IMG/VR virus record: IMGVR_UViG_3300047509_000037
Coordinates: 1-64,000 of that record
Strand: one strand, 5' to 3'
Source: a virus
Length of the DNA: 64,000 nucleotides
Below the pieces are notes generated by a model. The model was not told the DNA's origin and did no database searches. It saw nothing but the letters and a program-made list of their open reading frames with translations. Below, piece after piece: positions 8,650 through 16,526 of the stretch. The translations under genes were made by a program, and so were the position numbers. The first letter of the stretch is position 1, and each line of letters begins with the position of its first letter.

Positions 8650-9552
8650 TTAGTTGTCGTACCAGTCTATCGTCAGCCCGTCCGCCGCGTACTTGCTTGT
8701 GCGTTTCGAAACGAGTCCTGTTCGGTAGACATCTCCTACGGGGTTCTTCCACTCCCGGTTGCGGTCGTACTGATGCACGATGCAGAAGGGCTGCGTGGAG
8801 CCTTGAGGATAAAGGATTCCTTTTTTCAGGTCGGGCTTAGGGTCCAGCCAGAAATGATTCGGAAGGTTTCCGAAACAGTACCCGATGACCGCGAATCCTT
8901 CGCTCAGTCGTGGGACGAGTGTGATGCTTTCAAAATCTTTGTCGCGGGCTATGATGTTGAGCGCCGCCTGCTCTGCAATCTCTTTGGTGCCCGCTGCGAT
9001 GTCGCACGTGCGCCGGAAGATTTCCGCCAAAACTTCAGGCGTTCCCGCGAACGTTCCACCGTTAAGGGCTTCGTGTTCTCGGATACGAGCGTAGTCTTCA
9101 GGAGTAAACATCGCCTTGCACCAATTGTCGTTGCAGGCTTCGTTCTTGATGAAGTAACTCTCGGTTGCGATAACCAGTTTCTTATCGCCCAGATTTTTCT
9201 CCAACCATTCAGAAGGGTCGGACTGGAAGACCACGTCCCTGATGTCCATCCAGAGAACGTATCTGAACTCGTGTCCACGGTCGCGCAAGAACTGGTAAGC
9301 CAGCCTGTCGCGGTACTCGTAGAAATTTTTGTGCGCGATGTGCCAGTCGGAACTGGTCTCGCCTTGCGGCACGTCAATCAACTCGAACCCATGTTCGATG
9401 AGTTTATTTCTAACATCAGCGGCGAGGTTCCACACAAGCAGAATCTTGCGACCACGAAAGCCACACCGCTTGGAGGAGACCATGTAGGCTTCAATCCAAT
9501 CGAAGCCGACGTTGGCGAAGACGCCGAGAAGCAAATCGTTCGTGGCGTCCAT
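8650..9552 (-). CDS. Glycosyltransferase-like protein (GT-A fold)
   Basis: 300 residues. WMDIRDVVFQSDP (about residues 101-113) has the Asp-x-Asp-like metal/sugar-nucleotide site of GT-A enzymes, and the later LNGGTFAG resembles the acceptor region of GT8-like enzymes. The C-terminus ends KYAADGLTIDWYDN, a tail motif that recurs inside the 551-aa glycosyltransferase upstream. It overlaps the RmlD-like gene by one base, so the two are translationally coupled. Probably glycosylates host envelope sugars or phage proteins; donor and acceptor unknown. Confidence 0.8.
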   Translation of the reverse strand: MDATNDLLLGVFANVGFDWIEAYMVSSKRCGFRGRKILLVWNLAADVRNKLIEHGFELIDVPQGETSSDWHIAHKNFYEYRDRLAYQFLRDRGHEFRYVLWMDIRDVVFQSDPSEWLEKNLGDKKLVIATESYFIKNEACNDNWCKAMFTPEDYARIREHEALNGGTFAGTPEVLAEIFRRTCDIAAGTKEIAEQAALNIIARDKDFESITLVPRLSEGFAVIGYCFGNLPNHFWLDPKPDLKKGILYPQGSTQPFCIVHQYDRNREWKNPVGDVYRTGLVSKRTSKYAADGLTIDWYDN

Positions 9553-10409
9553 TAACCCTCCGCAAATTCCGTGATGTACTCAGCCAGCGCCGCTTTCCAG
9601 TGACGCGGCGTGAAGCCGTCGATAGGCGTGTTGACGAGAACTTCCGAGCGCGGTCGAGCCGCGTGATACTCCGTCGAGAAATACGAGGAGTCCACTGAGA
9701 CGACCGAGACTTCCCGGTCGAGCAGTCGGACGAACTCTTTGGCAATTTCGTATCGGGTTGCGGCTCCCTCACAGCACACATGAAATGTGCCGAAGTCGCC
9801 GGAGTCCAGAATCTTCTCCAGCGCGACCGCAAGGTCGGGGAGGTACGAGAGGCTGCCTGACTTATCGCCCACCGCAGCTATGGGCGTTTGCCCGCGCTCA
9901 ATCTGGCGATAAATCTTTCCTATGAATTTTGTATCGTGCTTGGGTCCGCCGCCGAAGCACCATTCGGTGCGAAGGACGACGTGCTTGATGAGAGACCGTG
10001 CGACGTTTTCACCCATCAGCTTAGTTTTACCGTATGTTGAAATCGGTCGCGTGGGTGAAAGGATGTCATACGATTCACTCTCGCCGTCGAAGACGCAAGC
10101 AGAACTGAGATAAACGTAGGTCGCGCCGATGCGCTCTGTAACGAACGCGATGTTCGCGGTTCCGAGAACGTGAGTCCGCAGAGCCTTCTCTGGGTTGAGT
10201 TCGCATTTCTCCATGTCGCAGATGGCTGTCAAATTGATGACAACGTCCGGGGCGAACAGATGAATGTCCGTCCACACCGCTGAGAAATCCTCAACGTCGA
10301 TACGGGGGATTTTACCAACTCCGGGTGCTCGAAGGGTGTGACGCTTGCTGAGATGTTTGATGAACGCGTGCCCAAGCATTCCTGAGCCGCCGAAGATGTA
10401 AATCTTCAT
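9552..10409 (-). CDS. RmlD-like dTDP-4-dehydrorhamnose reductase / extended SDR
   Basis: 285 residues from the ATG at 10409, which overlaps the upstream TGA (TGATG); the open frame runs further upstream but only as a shadow. N-terminal Rossmann motif GGSGMLGH (residues 7-14) binds NAD(P)H; the catalytic YGKTK (Tyr-x-x-x-Lys) and the preceding YLSSACVFDG are intact. It resembles RmlD and related sugar-nucleotide reductases, so it may finish synthesis of a deoxy-sugar donor used by the two neighbouring glycosyltransferases. Confidence 0.88.
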   Translation of the reverse strand: MKIYIFGGSGMLGHAFIKHLSKRHTLRAPGVGKIPRIDVEDFSAVWTDIHLFAPDVVINLTAICDMEKCELNPEKALRTHVLGTANIAFVTERIGATYVYLSSACVFDGESESYDILSPTRPISTYGKTKLMGENVARSLIKHVVLRTEWCFGGGPKHDTKFIGKIYRQIERGQTPIAAVGDKSGSLSYLPDLAVALEKILDSGDFGTFHVCCEGAATRYEIAKEFVRLLDREVSVVSVDSSYFSTEYHAARPRSEVLVNTPIDGFTPRHWKAALAEYITEFAEG

Positions 10410-12064
10410 CAGAATCCGCCTTCTCGCATTCCCCCCTTCGGGTCGGTGTGAGCCTGAATCAAAACTTCTCCAAGCTGTACGATATTGTCGCGTGTCCAAC
10501 GTTTCTTCGCAATGATGCCGCGATAGTAAAGCTGGTCGTGAACGAGTGAGCCGGGAGTCCACGTCGGAGTCGCGTCTTCCTTGCGGAGCCACGCCTCTTG
10601 AGTGTCGTAACTGAAATCACAAACCCCTGTCGGCAACCGCATCCCGCAATGAACTACTTTCACGAGAGGGTCTGCGAACGGCGCTACCATCTTGGAGAGA
10701 TAGCCGGGGAGCATGTCGTTGTCGTCGTCGAAGCAACAGACGAGGTCGCCTGTCACATATTGATAGCCACCGTTTTTCGCGTAGCAAGGATTCGCCTGTG
10801 CGCTGTGTTCGTAAATCTTGATGCGCGAGTCGTCAGGCAAATCGACTTTACCGCCGCTCTCGTTGTTGATGACAATCAACTCCCAATTGGCGTAGTCCTG
10901 CGCGAGAAGTGTTTCGACCGTTCGCCCGATGATATGCTGGCGACGGTAGGTGCCCATGATGATGCTGACCTTGGGCTGGTAATCCGTGAGCGTCACATGC
11001 GGCGTGACATCGACGACCATAATCCAGTGATACGTGCAGTAAGGAAACAGGTCGGAAATTTTTGGTTCGTCCAAGAACTCCAGAACTTCGTAGTCGTGTC
11101 CGACCATCAGCGGCGCGATGTGCGCCTTGAACGCGGCGGCGAAATTGCCCTTCGCGTTGACGATGCAGTACGAGACTCCGCGCTTTCCGTCGATGTTGTG
11201 CGTCCACCATTCGGGGTAGGTTTGATAACCCCAATCCTGTGTCAGCCCATCAGCGGCGTAGCGTCCGTTACGCGGCTGCCGTAGTATCGGCGGGCGTCCC
11301 GGTATCGGTTTTAGTTTCGGCTGGACTTGCGACATGCTTCCCCATTGCTCGTCGAAAATTTCTTTCTGCACAGCGGGCTTGCATGAGTGAAACGATGCGA
11401 ACCTGTCGAGGTTGAACGCCGACGGTACGATGTTGTACGACTTGCCGAATCCGTTCTGAACTTCAGGATGACGGAATGCAATCATCCCCTTCTGCTCCAT
11501 CACACCGCCAATCCAAAGGTCGTCAGCGTAGTTGGTGATGGGCGCGGCGATGATAGCTTTCATCGCGGCGGCAGACAACGTCATGCAACCGCCGGGAACA
11601 AACGTTCCATTCGGGCTACCTGCATAGTCGTGTTGCCAGTTGAGTTTGAAAAATTTCACAGCGTCGAAGTACGTGTCGTCATCGCAGCGGACGATGTAAT
11701 CATATCCGTTGTCGAGAGCGTACTTGCAAATCGCTTTCATCTTCGCGGGGTTCTGCGTGTACTGGTCGCCGCACGAAAGAAAAATTTCATCTTCGAGAGG
11801 CTGGCGGTCGGGTCCAGTCACAGCAACGGTGCGAGGATTTTGATTTGACTTCGCTCCCTGCGTGCGGAGACGGTTGCCGTAGAAAAATTTGAGGGTGAGT
11901 TCCGGGTCGGAAACTTTCGGAACGAGAGTTGCCCACGTGCTGCGAATCGTATTCACTCGAAGGGGCTGGTCAAGTTGGCGTTGGTCCTTCAGCCAGTCTT
12001 GCGTCAAATCGTCGATGTAGTAATCCAGACGATGACATGTCATAACCGCGATGAGAACTTTCAA
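10409..12064 (-). CDS. Two-domain glycosyltransferase (GT31-like + GT2-like fusion)
   Basis: 551 residues. The N-terminal domain (1-270) starts MKVLIAVMTCHRLDYY and has DYIVRCDDDTYFDA, the DxD of GT31-like transferases. After a linker with RYAADGLTQDWG, the C-terminal domain (about 370-551) is GT2-like: VSIIMGTYRRQHIIGRTV, AQDYANWELIVINNESG and CCFDDDNDMLPGYL. Both active sites look intact. It heads the sugar cassette and has a strong hairpin upstream. Probably builds an oligosaccharide on virion or host surface. It could also be two fused proteins with separate acceptors. Confidence 0.85.
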   Translation of the reverse strand: MKVLIAVMTCHRLDYYIDDLTQDWLKDQRQLDQPLRVNTIRSTWATLVPKVSDPELTLKFFYGNRLRTQGAKSNQNPRTVAVTGPDRQPLEDEIFLSCGDQYTQNPAKMKAICKYALDNGYDYIVRCDDDTYFDAVKFFKLNWQHDYAGSPNGTFVPGGCMTLSAAAMKAIIAAPITNYADDLWIGGVMEQKGMIAFRHPEVQNGFGKSYNIVPSAFNLDRFASFHSCKPAVQKEIFDEQWGSMSQVQPKLKPIPGRPPILRQPRNGRYAADGLTQDWGYQTYPEWWTHNIDGKRGVSYCIVNAKGNFAAAFKAHIAPLMVGHDYEVLEFLDEPKISDLFPYCTYHWIMVVDVTPHVTLTDYQPKVSIIMGTYRRQHIIGRTVETLLAQDYANWELIVINNESGGKVDLPDDSRIKIYEHSAQANPCYAKNGGYQYVTGDLVCCFDDDNDMLPGYLSKMVAPFADPLVKVVHCGMRLPTGVCDFSYDTQEAWLRKEDATPTWTPGSLVHDQLYYRGIIAKKRWTRDNIVQLGEVLIQAHTDPKGGMREGGF

Positions 12065-12086
12065 TGTTCCTCCTCAGAAACAATTC

Positions 12087-12117
12087 GAGCCGCATCAATG
12101 GGGTATTGATGCGGCTC
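12087..12117. terminator. Strong 13-bp hairpin
   Basis: Perfect 13-bp inverted repeat GAGCCGCATCAAT / ATTGATGCGGCTC around a 5-nt loop, between the HNH gene (stop at 12142) and the start of the glycosyltransferase gene. It sits only 22 bp upstream of the ATG at 12064, so it could terminate HNH transcription or regulate the sugar cassette. Confidence 0.65.
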
Positions 12118-12141
12118 TTAAACTCGGGAACGAGCCTGTCG

Positions 12142-12564
12142 TTAGACAGGGGAGGAGGTCTCGTCCCGTTTTTCAATCTTGTCTACGTAATCAAGAACTG
12201 ATTGCGCCACAAGAGTTCGTAGGGAAGGATTCATATCAATGGCGTACACAAAGCCATTATTGCACACGCGGCAGAGAAGCCCTCTCACGCACTTCTCGCA
12301 GCCAATCTTTCCTGAACAATGTTGATGGTCGTGGTCTACGTGCGGCGTCTCTGTGAAGGCACATCCACAAATCGCGCAACCCTGAGCGAACAGAGTGTCA
12401 TACGTTTCCACAGACAGACCGTGCATGTTGCGCCGCCCTGTCGAATATTCTCGTTTTCGTTTTCGTTTCTTGGAATGTTCAATACCACATGGAACACACC
12501 AGCGTTGCGCCGTTCCGGTTCCTTCGTAGGAAGCGCCGCAGGAGATACAAACCTTCGTTTTCAT
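12142..12564 (-). CDS. HNH homing endonuclease, endonuclease VII-like
   Basis: 140 residues from the ATG at 12564 (GGGAAG just upstream; the frame stays open upstream without coding character). N-terminal zinc ribbon KVCISCGASYEG ... RWCVPCG, then the endonuclease VII core CAICGCAFT, HVDHDHQHC and CEKCVRGLLCRVCNNGF. Basic spacer KKRKRKREY. Most upstream gene of the leftward block. It shares a leader (GG-Y-TAATTACCC plus hairpin) with the HNH gene near terL. Confidence 0.88.
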   Translation of the reverse strand: MKTKVCISCGASYEGTGTAQRWCVPCGIEHSKKRKRKREYSTGRRNMHGLSVETYDTLFAQGCAICGCAFTETPHVDHDHQHCSGKIGCEKCVRGLLCRVCNNGFVYAIDMNPSLRTLVAQSVLDYVDKIEKRDETSSPV

Positions 12565-13047
12565 GTTCTTCCCTTCAAGAAGAATTTGGGCGGCGTTGAA
12601 GGCACCGCCCAGACATGGGTAATTAGTCCACGTCGTTTCGTTTAAGATGTAACCGTCTTTCGTCCAGTCTAATGAGCTATGTCTGCTGGATGGGCGGCGG
12701 TTTAGCCGAAGTCTCGAAAGTCTCTCCATACCTTCTCACCCATCGTAGGATAGGGGCTGTTTGGCTGGTTAAATTTGGTCAAGCTGTTGAAAACACTCAG
12801 AAAATAATTGTTTGCGGATTCCGCGCTCCTGTGCATGTAATTTTTACACAGATAACGCGTACTAACGCGTAAACGGTTTACGCGTTTCGATTTCCTTTGT
12901 AATCAACGACTTAACTCATTTTTCGCTCTAACGCGTAAATTTCCCTTATACGCACACCCCCCTAAGAAAGTATCTAAGTATAAGAAAACAATCAATTTTT
13001 CCTGATGACTATATCAGGTGGGTGTGTAAGAGTTCCGTGTTTACGCG
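12565..13047. other. Divergent control region between leftward and rightward blocks
   Basis: About 480 bp without a convincing gene, AT-richer than its surroundings. It holds the HNH leader hairpin, a TGTAATTTTTACA palindrome (12836-12848), five copies of an ACGCGT-centred repeat (12853-13050) and the AT-rich stretch from about 12960 to 13010. Strand-switch position, repeats and low GC fit an early promoter/operator or replication-origin region. No clear -35/-10 pair was found for the leftward direction. Confidence 0.6.
12587..12611 (-). terminator. Hairpin in HNH leader
   Basis: 7-bp inverted repeat TGGGCGG / CCGCCCA with an 11-nt loop, 22 bp upstream of the HNH start, in the same relative place as the hairpin at 3551-3575 ahead of the other leftward HNH gene. 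Read leftward it is followed by AAATTCTTCTT. Confidence 0.5.
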
Positions 13048-13050
13048 TTA
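12853..13050. repeat. Five ACGCGT-centred repeats (TAACGCGTAAA type)
   Basis: Copies at 12853-12860, 12863-12870, 12877-12887 (inverted), 12929-12940 and 13040-13050 (inverted). The core TAACGCGT or its inverse TTTACGCG recurs; the two full inverted copies read TAACGCGTAAA and TTTACGCGTTA. Iteron-like clustering in a strand-switch region suggests a repressor or initiator-binding array. Confidence 0.75.
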
Positions 13051-13242
13051 GGAAAGTCCGAGGTACGCCCGATTTCCATGCAGCCTACCGACCTCCGCTT
13101 CAGACTCGTGTCGCTGGTCGGGCGTGAGGTACACCGTGAAGTCCACCATGCGCCGGAAGTCCGGGTCACCCCGGTAGAGTTCCGAATGCCTGTCGATGAA
13201 TCCCGCCTTGCGCTCGAAGTCGCGCAACTCTTGGTCATACAT
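13048..13242 (-). CDS. Small hypothetical protein
   Basis: 64 residues, highly charged (MYDQELRDFERKAGFIDRH; TPDQRHESEAEVGRL). ATG at 13242 with AAAGG upstream. Its stop codon lies within the last ACGCGT repeat. It is the first leftward gene next to the rightward promoter, a position that often holds regulators, but there is no recognisable DNA-binding motif. Confidence 0.65.
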   Translation of the reverse strand: MYDQELRDFERKAGFIDRHSELYRGDPDFRRMVDFTVYLTPDQRHESEAEVGRLHGNRAYLGLS

Positions 13243-13303
13243 GCCGCACCGCCTTTCTCGCTCGTCTTGCAGCCTAGCATTCCGCCGGAGAAAAAATCAA
13301 GTG

Positions 13304-13330
13304 TTGACTTTGAGTGGTGACCGTGATAAT
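13304..13330 (+). promoter_or_regulatory. Probable early rightward promoter
   Basis: TTGACT (13304-13309) and GATAAT (13325-13330) separated by 15 bp, in an otherwise empty stretch about 75 bp upstream of the first rightward gene. Near-consensus sigma70 boxes; the spacer is short by 1-2 bp. Confidence 0.55.
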
Positions 13331-13404
13331 CTGACTTTGGTGGGACGTGGACGTGTGTCCCGCTGTTGTTTTGAGTTGCCCTCATGGGCAGGAACGGAAA
13401 CACA

Positions 13405-13815
13405 ATGGGTCTGGTAGCGAAGAAACGGGAGTATGAACTCCTGAACGAAGGTCTGCACAATGCGACGATTACCCGCGTCGAAGACCTCGGCAAGCAGGAG
13501 ACACAGTTCGGCACGAAGGAACAAGCAGCAATCTACTTCACGAGTGCCGACCAGAAGGACAAGGAAGGCAACGCTGTTGACGCCCGTATGCGAGTCAGCA
13601 CCGAGTCGCTTCACCCGAAGTCGAACGTCGCAAAGTTGCTCACGCAGCTTGGCGTGCCGTTCGGTTCTTCCTTCGACCTGAATGACCTTGTAGGCATCAA
13701 GTGCCAAGTCGTCATCCAGCACAAAGAGACTGAGCAAGGCACCTTCGCCAATATCGTCTCTGTCCTGAAGCTGAAGGGCAAGCCCGCCCCGGCTGCGCCT
13801 GCGGAGCAGTTCTAA
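13405..13815 (+). CDS. Probable single-stranded DNA-binding-type protein
   Basis: 136 residues from the ATG at 13405 (AGGAACGGA upstream; an ATG 7 codons earlier lacks an RBS). Text such as GLHNATITRVEDLGKQETQFGTK-type beta strands and a Pro/Ala tail ending EQF resemble the SSB-like proteins that open many phage replication operons; the acidic/hydrophobic tail is short. It precedes PrimPol and PolA. The fold cannot be proven from sequence reading. Confidence 0.55.
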   Translation: MGLVAKKREYELLNEGLHNATITRVEDLGKQETQFGTKEQAAIYFTSADQKDKEGNAVDARMRVSTESLHPKSNVAKLLTQLGVPFGSSFDLNDLVGIKCQVVIQHKETEQGTFANIVSVLKLKGKPAPAAPAEQF

Positions 13816-13824
13816 CCCACCCGT

Positions 13825-13840
13825 CTGTTATTTGTAACAG
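13825..13840. promoter_or_regulatory. Dispersed palindrome CTGTTA-N4-TAACAG
   Basis: Perfect 6-bp arms around TTTG, in the gap 10 bp after the SSB-like gene. One of about 15 related sites across the rightward block; the one before 19212 reads the inverse centre CAAA. Could be an operator/stoperator or other protein-binding site. Confidence 0.5.
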
Positions 13841-13894
13841 GCTCAACGGAAGTGTGGACGCCCGTTCGCACTTCCGTTTTAGTTCGGAGGCAAG

Positions 13895-14218
13895 ATGAGC
13901 ACACGTTGGAATCGGGCAAACCCCGAACGTGCTAAAGAAATTGCAAAGAAATCATATCACATAGACCCGTTCCGCGCAAAGATGCGTGATTTTGTGCCGG
14001 AGCCAGAAATCAATCGGGCAATCGAAGCGTGGAAAATTTTTGACGGAGTGTGCCAAGGGTGCGGCACCCGGTGTTCTACGAAGTTCGATACGGACCACGA
14101 CCACATCACCAAAAAGTTTCGTGGCATCCTTGGGTCGAAGTGCAACAAGACTCTCGGATTGATGAAGGATGATATTGAGCGGCTGCTTGCACTCGCTCAA
14201 TACCTCGTGAGGATATGA
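13895..14218 (+). CDS. HNH endonuclease, endonuclease VII-like
   Basis: 107 residues, ATG with GGAGG upstream. Core: VCQGCGTRC, FDTDHDHITKKFRGILGSKCNKTLG, the shortest endonuclease VII-type member here. It sits between the SSB-like and PrimPol genes, its stop overlapping the PrimPol start (ATGATG), so it is translated with the replication operon. Confidence 0.85.
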   Translation: MSTRWNRANPERAKEIAKKSYHIDPFRAKMRDFVPEPEINRAIEAWKIFDGVCQGCGTRCSTKFDTDHDHITKKFRGILGSKCNKTLGLMKDDIERLLALAQYLVRI

Positions 14219-16305
14219 TGGGCGACCCCAAGATTGTAGCAGAACTTCGAGCAGCCGCTCAAGCATCTCTCGACCGTGGCTTCTCAATTCTTATTTGTGA
14301 ACCCCACGACAAGAACCCGTTCGTAAAGTACAGCCCACATGCGGTGAACTCCGCAACGAACGATGCGACGATTGCACTCAAGGCATGGGATGACGGGCAC
14401 GAAGCAAACTACGGCGTTGCTGGTGGTAAGAGCAACCTCGCCCTCGTTGACTGTGACCAAGGTCTCGCAGATGAAGTCGCGCTCGACGCGTGGATGAAAA
14501 AGAACAACCTGCCTGAGACGTTCACCGTCCGGTCGGGTCGCACTACGTCTGCCGGATTCCACTTGTACTACAGTGGCACCGTCCCCACGACAGGCTACAA
14601 CATCGACGGCGTCATTGGAGAAATCCGTGGCGTTGGCGCATACGTCGTTGGTCCCGGCTCCATCCACCCCTCCGGCAAGAAATACGAAATCATTCGTGAC
14701 GTTCCGGTTGTCTCCCTGCCGGAGAACTTGAAAGAGATTGCCCAGAAGAAGCACGAGACGATGGCTGCGTACCAGCCGGGAATCGACGAGAAGATTCCAG
14801 AGGGCAACCGCTGGATGCACCTTCAGTCGATGGCGGGAAAACTCCGCAATCTTGGGCTGGACCGCGACGGCATTTACACCGCGCTCAAAAATTTCTGCGT
14901 CAACAATTGCGTTAATGGTGACAACTATCCGAACGAGAAGATTGAACTCCTCGCGGACGCCGCCGACGAAAAATTCAAAGCGAATGTCGCGGGCATTGTC
15001 AGCATCGGGAAGCAGGACACCGAAGCCGACACTACAATTCCTGAGACGCCAATCTCCACGATTGACGGCGATGCTCTCGGAGACCTAAGCCTTGCGCTCA
15101 CCAACGGGACATTCATCCCGGCAGGGTTTGCTCGTGCGTCTCTGAAGGCACTCGCTGGCGCGATGCTCGACGACAACATCGGATTCCCCGGAGAACCCAG
15201 CCTACACATGCGGCACTGGAATGCGCTCATCTCATCTCGCCCAGAGATGGGAAAGGGCGAAGCCTGGAAGCGCATCATGTCTTTCATGGCACCGCTTGCG
15301 GAGCAATGCGAAATCATTTTTCCGAAGGGCGGCTTCTTCTCCTCCGGCGAACACGCCATCAAGACTCTCGCAGCCAATGACGGCAAGGCTCACCTTGCGT
15401 ACTTCGACGAAATGCGAAACCTGTTCGAGAAGGGCAACTCCAGCGGGTCAACGCTGTTTGCCAAGCTGCTCGAACTCTACGAACAGAAGCAGGGCGGCGT
15501 CGGCAGTCTGACGCACAACGCGGCGATGTTTGAGAACGTATCGCTCTCTATGACGGGCGGCTTCACTCTCGACGGCTTCGAGCGTGCGACATCCGGTAAG
15601 GGTGTTGGCGGCGACGGATTCCTGTCGCGTATGGTGCTGGAGTATTCCGGCGGCGTCAACTACCACGGTGATTGGGATGACCTTGACGCCCAGAAGGTGA
15701 ACGCGGCTGTCGCTGCAATCAAGGACGCTGTCGTGTGGCTTCGCAACTATAAGGGAGAACACAAAGGCGAACGCTTCGTTCCTGTGGAAGACTTCGACGC
15801 GAAGGCCCTCCGCATGGACTTCCAGAAGTGGCTCAAACAGCAAAAGGAAATCATTGAGAAGAACACTCCCGGCGCATCCTATGCGGCTCGTCTGGAGTCA
15901 CACTTCAAGCGCGACTTGCTCATCCGAGTTGCCTTCACCCCGGAGAAGAAGATTACCGGGAAGCTGACGCAGAAGGCAATTGATTGGGCGAAACACCAGT
16001 TGAAACTCCGATGCGAACTCTGGACGGTGGACCGGGGCGGCGACGTTCAACAAGCCGAACTGAAAATCGTCAAAGCCGTAAGAGAAAAGGGTCCGCTCAC
16101 CAAGACTGAACTTCAAAAGTTCACAAACGCAGCGAAGGGCGCAGGCGGCTTCGATGCGTGGAACCGAGCACTCACCAGTGTTACTCGCGCTGGTCAAATC
16201 GTTCTGATGCCGTACAAGAGTCAACGCGGCAAGGAAGTGTTCGGGTTCGACGGAATGTTCTGGAGTAAGAACAAAGGCACTTGGCTACCGGAGATTGATT
16301 TATGA
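14215..16305 (+). CDS. PrimPol-helicase-like replication protein
   Basis: 696 residues. Residues 1-180 look like a bifunctional primase/polymerase N-terminal domain: VAGGKSNLALVDCDQG supplies the acidic metal site and GVGAYVVGPGSIHPSGKKYE the conserved C-terminal strand of that domain. Residues 330-490 look like a DUF3987-type ATPase: SRPEMGKGEAW (Walker A-like) and HLAYFDEMRNL (Walker B). It primes and probably helps unwind phage DNA. A second ATG directly follows the first and is better spaced from GAGG. Confidence 0.85.
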   Translation: MMGDPKIVAELRAAAQASLDRGFSILICEPHDKNPFVKYSPHAVNSATNDATIALKAWDDGHEANYGVAGGKSNLALVDCDQGLADEVALDAWMKKNNLPETFTVRSGRTTSAGFHLYYSGTVPTTGYNIDGVIGEIRGVGAYVVGPGSIHPSGKKYEIIRDVPVVSLPENLKEIAQKKHETMAAYQPGIDEKIPEGNRWMHLQSMAGKLRNLGLDRDGIYTALKNFCVNNCVNGDNYPNEKIELLADAADEKFKANVAGIVSIGKQDTEADTTIPETPISTIDGDALGDLSLALTNGTFIPAGFARASLKALAGAMLDDNIGFPGEPSLHMRHWNALISSRPEMGKGEAWKRIMSFMAPLAEQCEIIFPKGGFFSSGEHAIKTLAANDGKAHLAYFDEMRNLFEKGNSSGSTLFAKLLELYEQKQGGVGSLTHNAAMFENVSLSMTGGFTLDGFERATSGKGVGGDGFLSRMVLEYSGGVNYHGDWDDLDAQKVNAAVAAIKDAVVWLRNYKGEHKGERFVPVEDFDAKALRMDFQKWLKQQKEIIEKNTPGASYAARLESHFKRDLLIRVAFTPEKKITGKLTQKAIDWAKHQLKLRCELWTVDRGGDVQQAELKIVKAVREKGPLTKTELQKFTNAAKGAGGFDAWNRALTSVTRAGQIVLMPYKSQRGKEVFGFDGMFWSKNKGTWLPEIDL

Positions 16306-16526
16306 AGCGCAAAAGAGCACAAGCACGAAAGTCAACAGACCTTCGCACCGTAGACAAAGAATCCCAATCATATTGGGAGGAAGTTCTCGCACGAGAGAAT
16401 CTTCGCATGACACGCGGCAACGACACGCGGCTCGTGTACGTCGGAGACGGAGCGGCTGTAGAACGTATCCACAACGAGGTCATCTCGGATATGGGTAGGG
16501 TTGAGCCACATTCTGCTGGAGAGTAA
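16302..16526 (+). CDS. Small basic hypothetical protein in replication operon
   Basis: 74 residues, overlapping the PrimPol stop (TATGA) and ending 0 bp before the PolA start codon. Basic N-terminus MKRKRAQARKSTDLR, then LVYVGDGAAVERIHNEV. No family recognised; translational coupling suggests a replication accessory role. Confidence 0.75.
   Translation: MKRKRAQARKSTDLRTVDKESQSYWEEVLARENLRMTRGNDTRLVYVGDGAAVERIHNEVISDMGRVEPHSAGE

Noticed and set aside
12672-12872. 66-codon rightward frame in the control region
   Set aside because: No RBS, crosses the palindrome and first repeats, and its composition is not coding-like.
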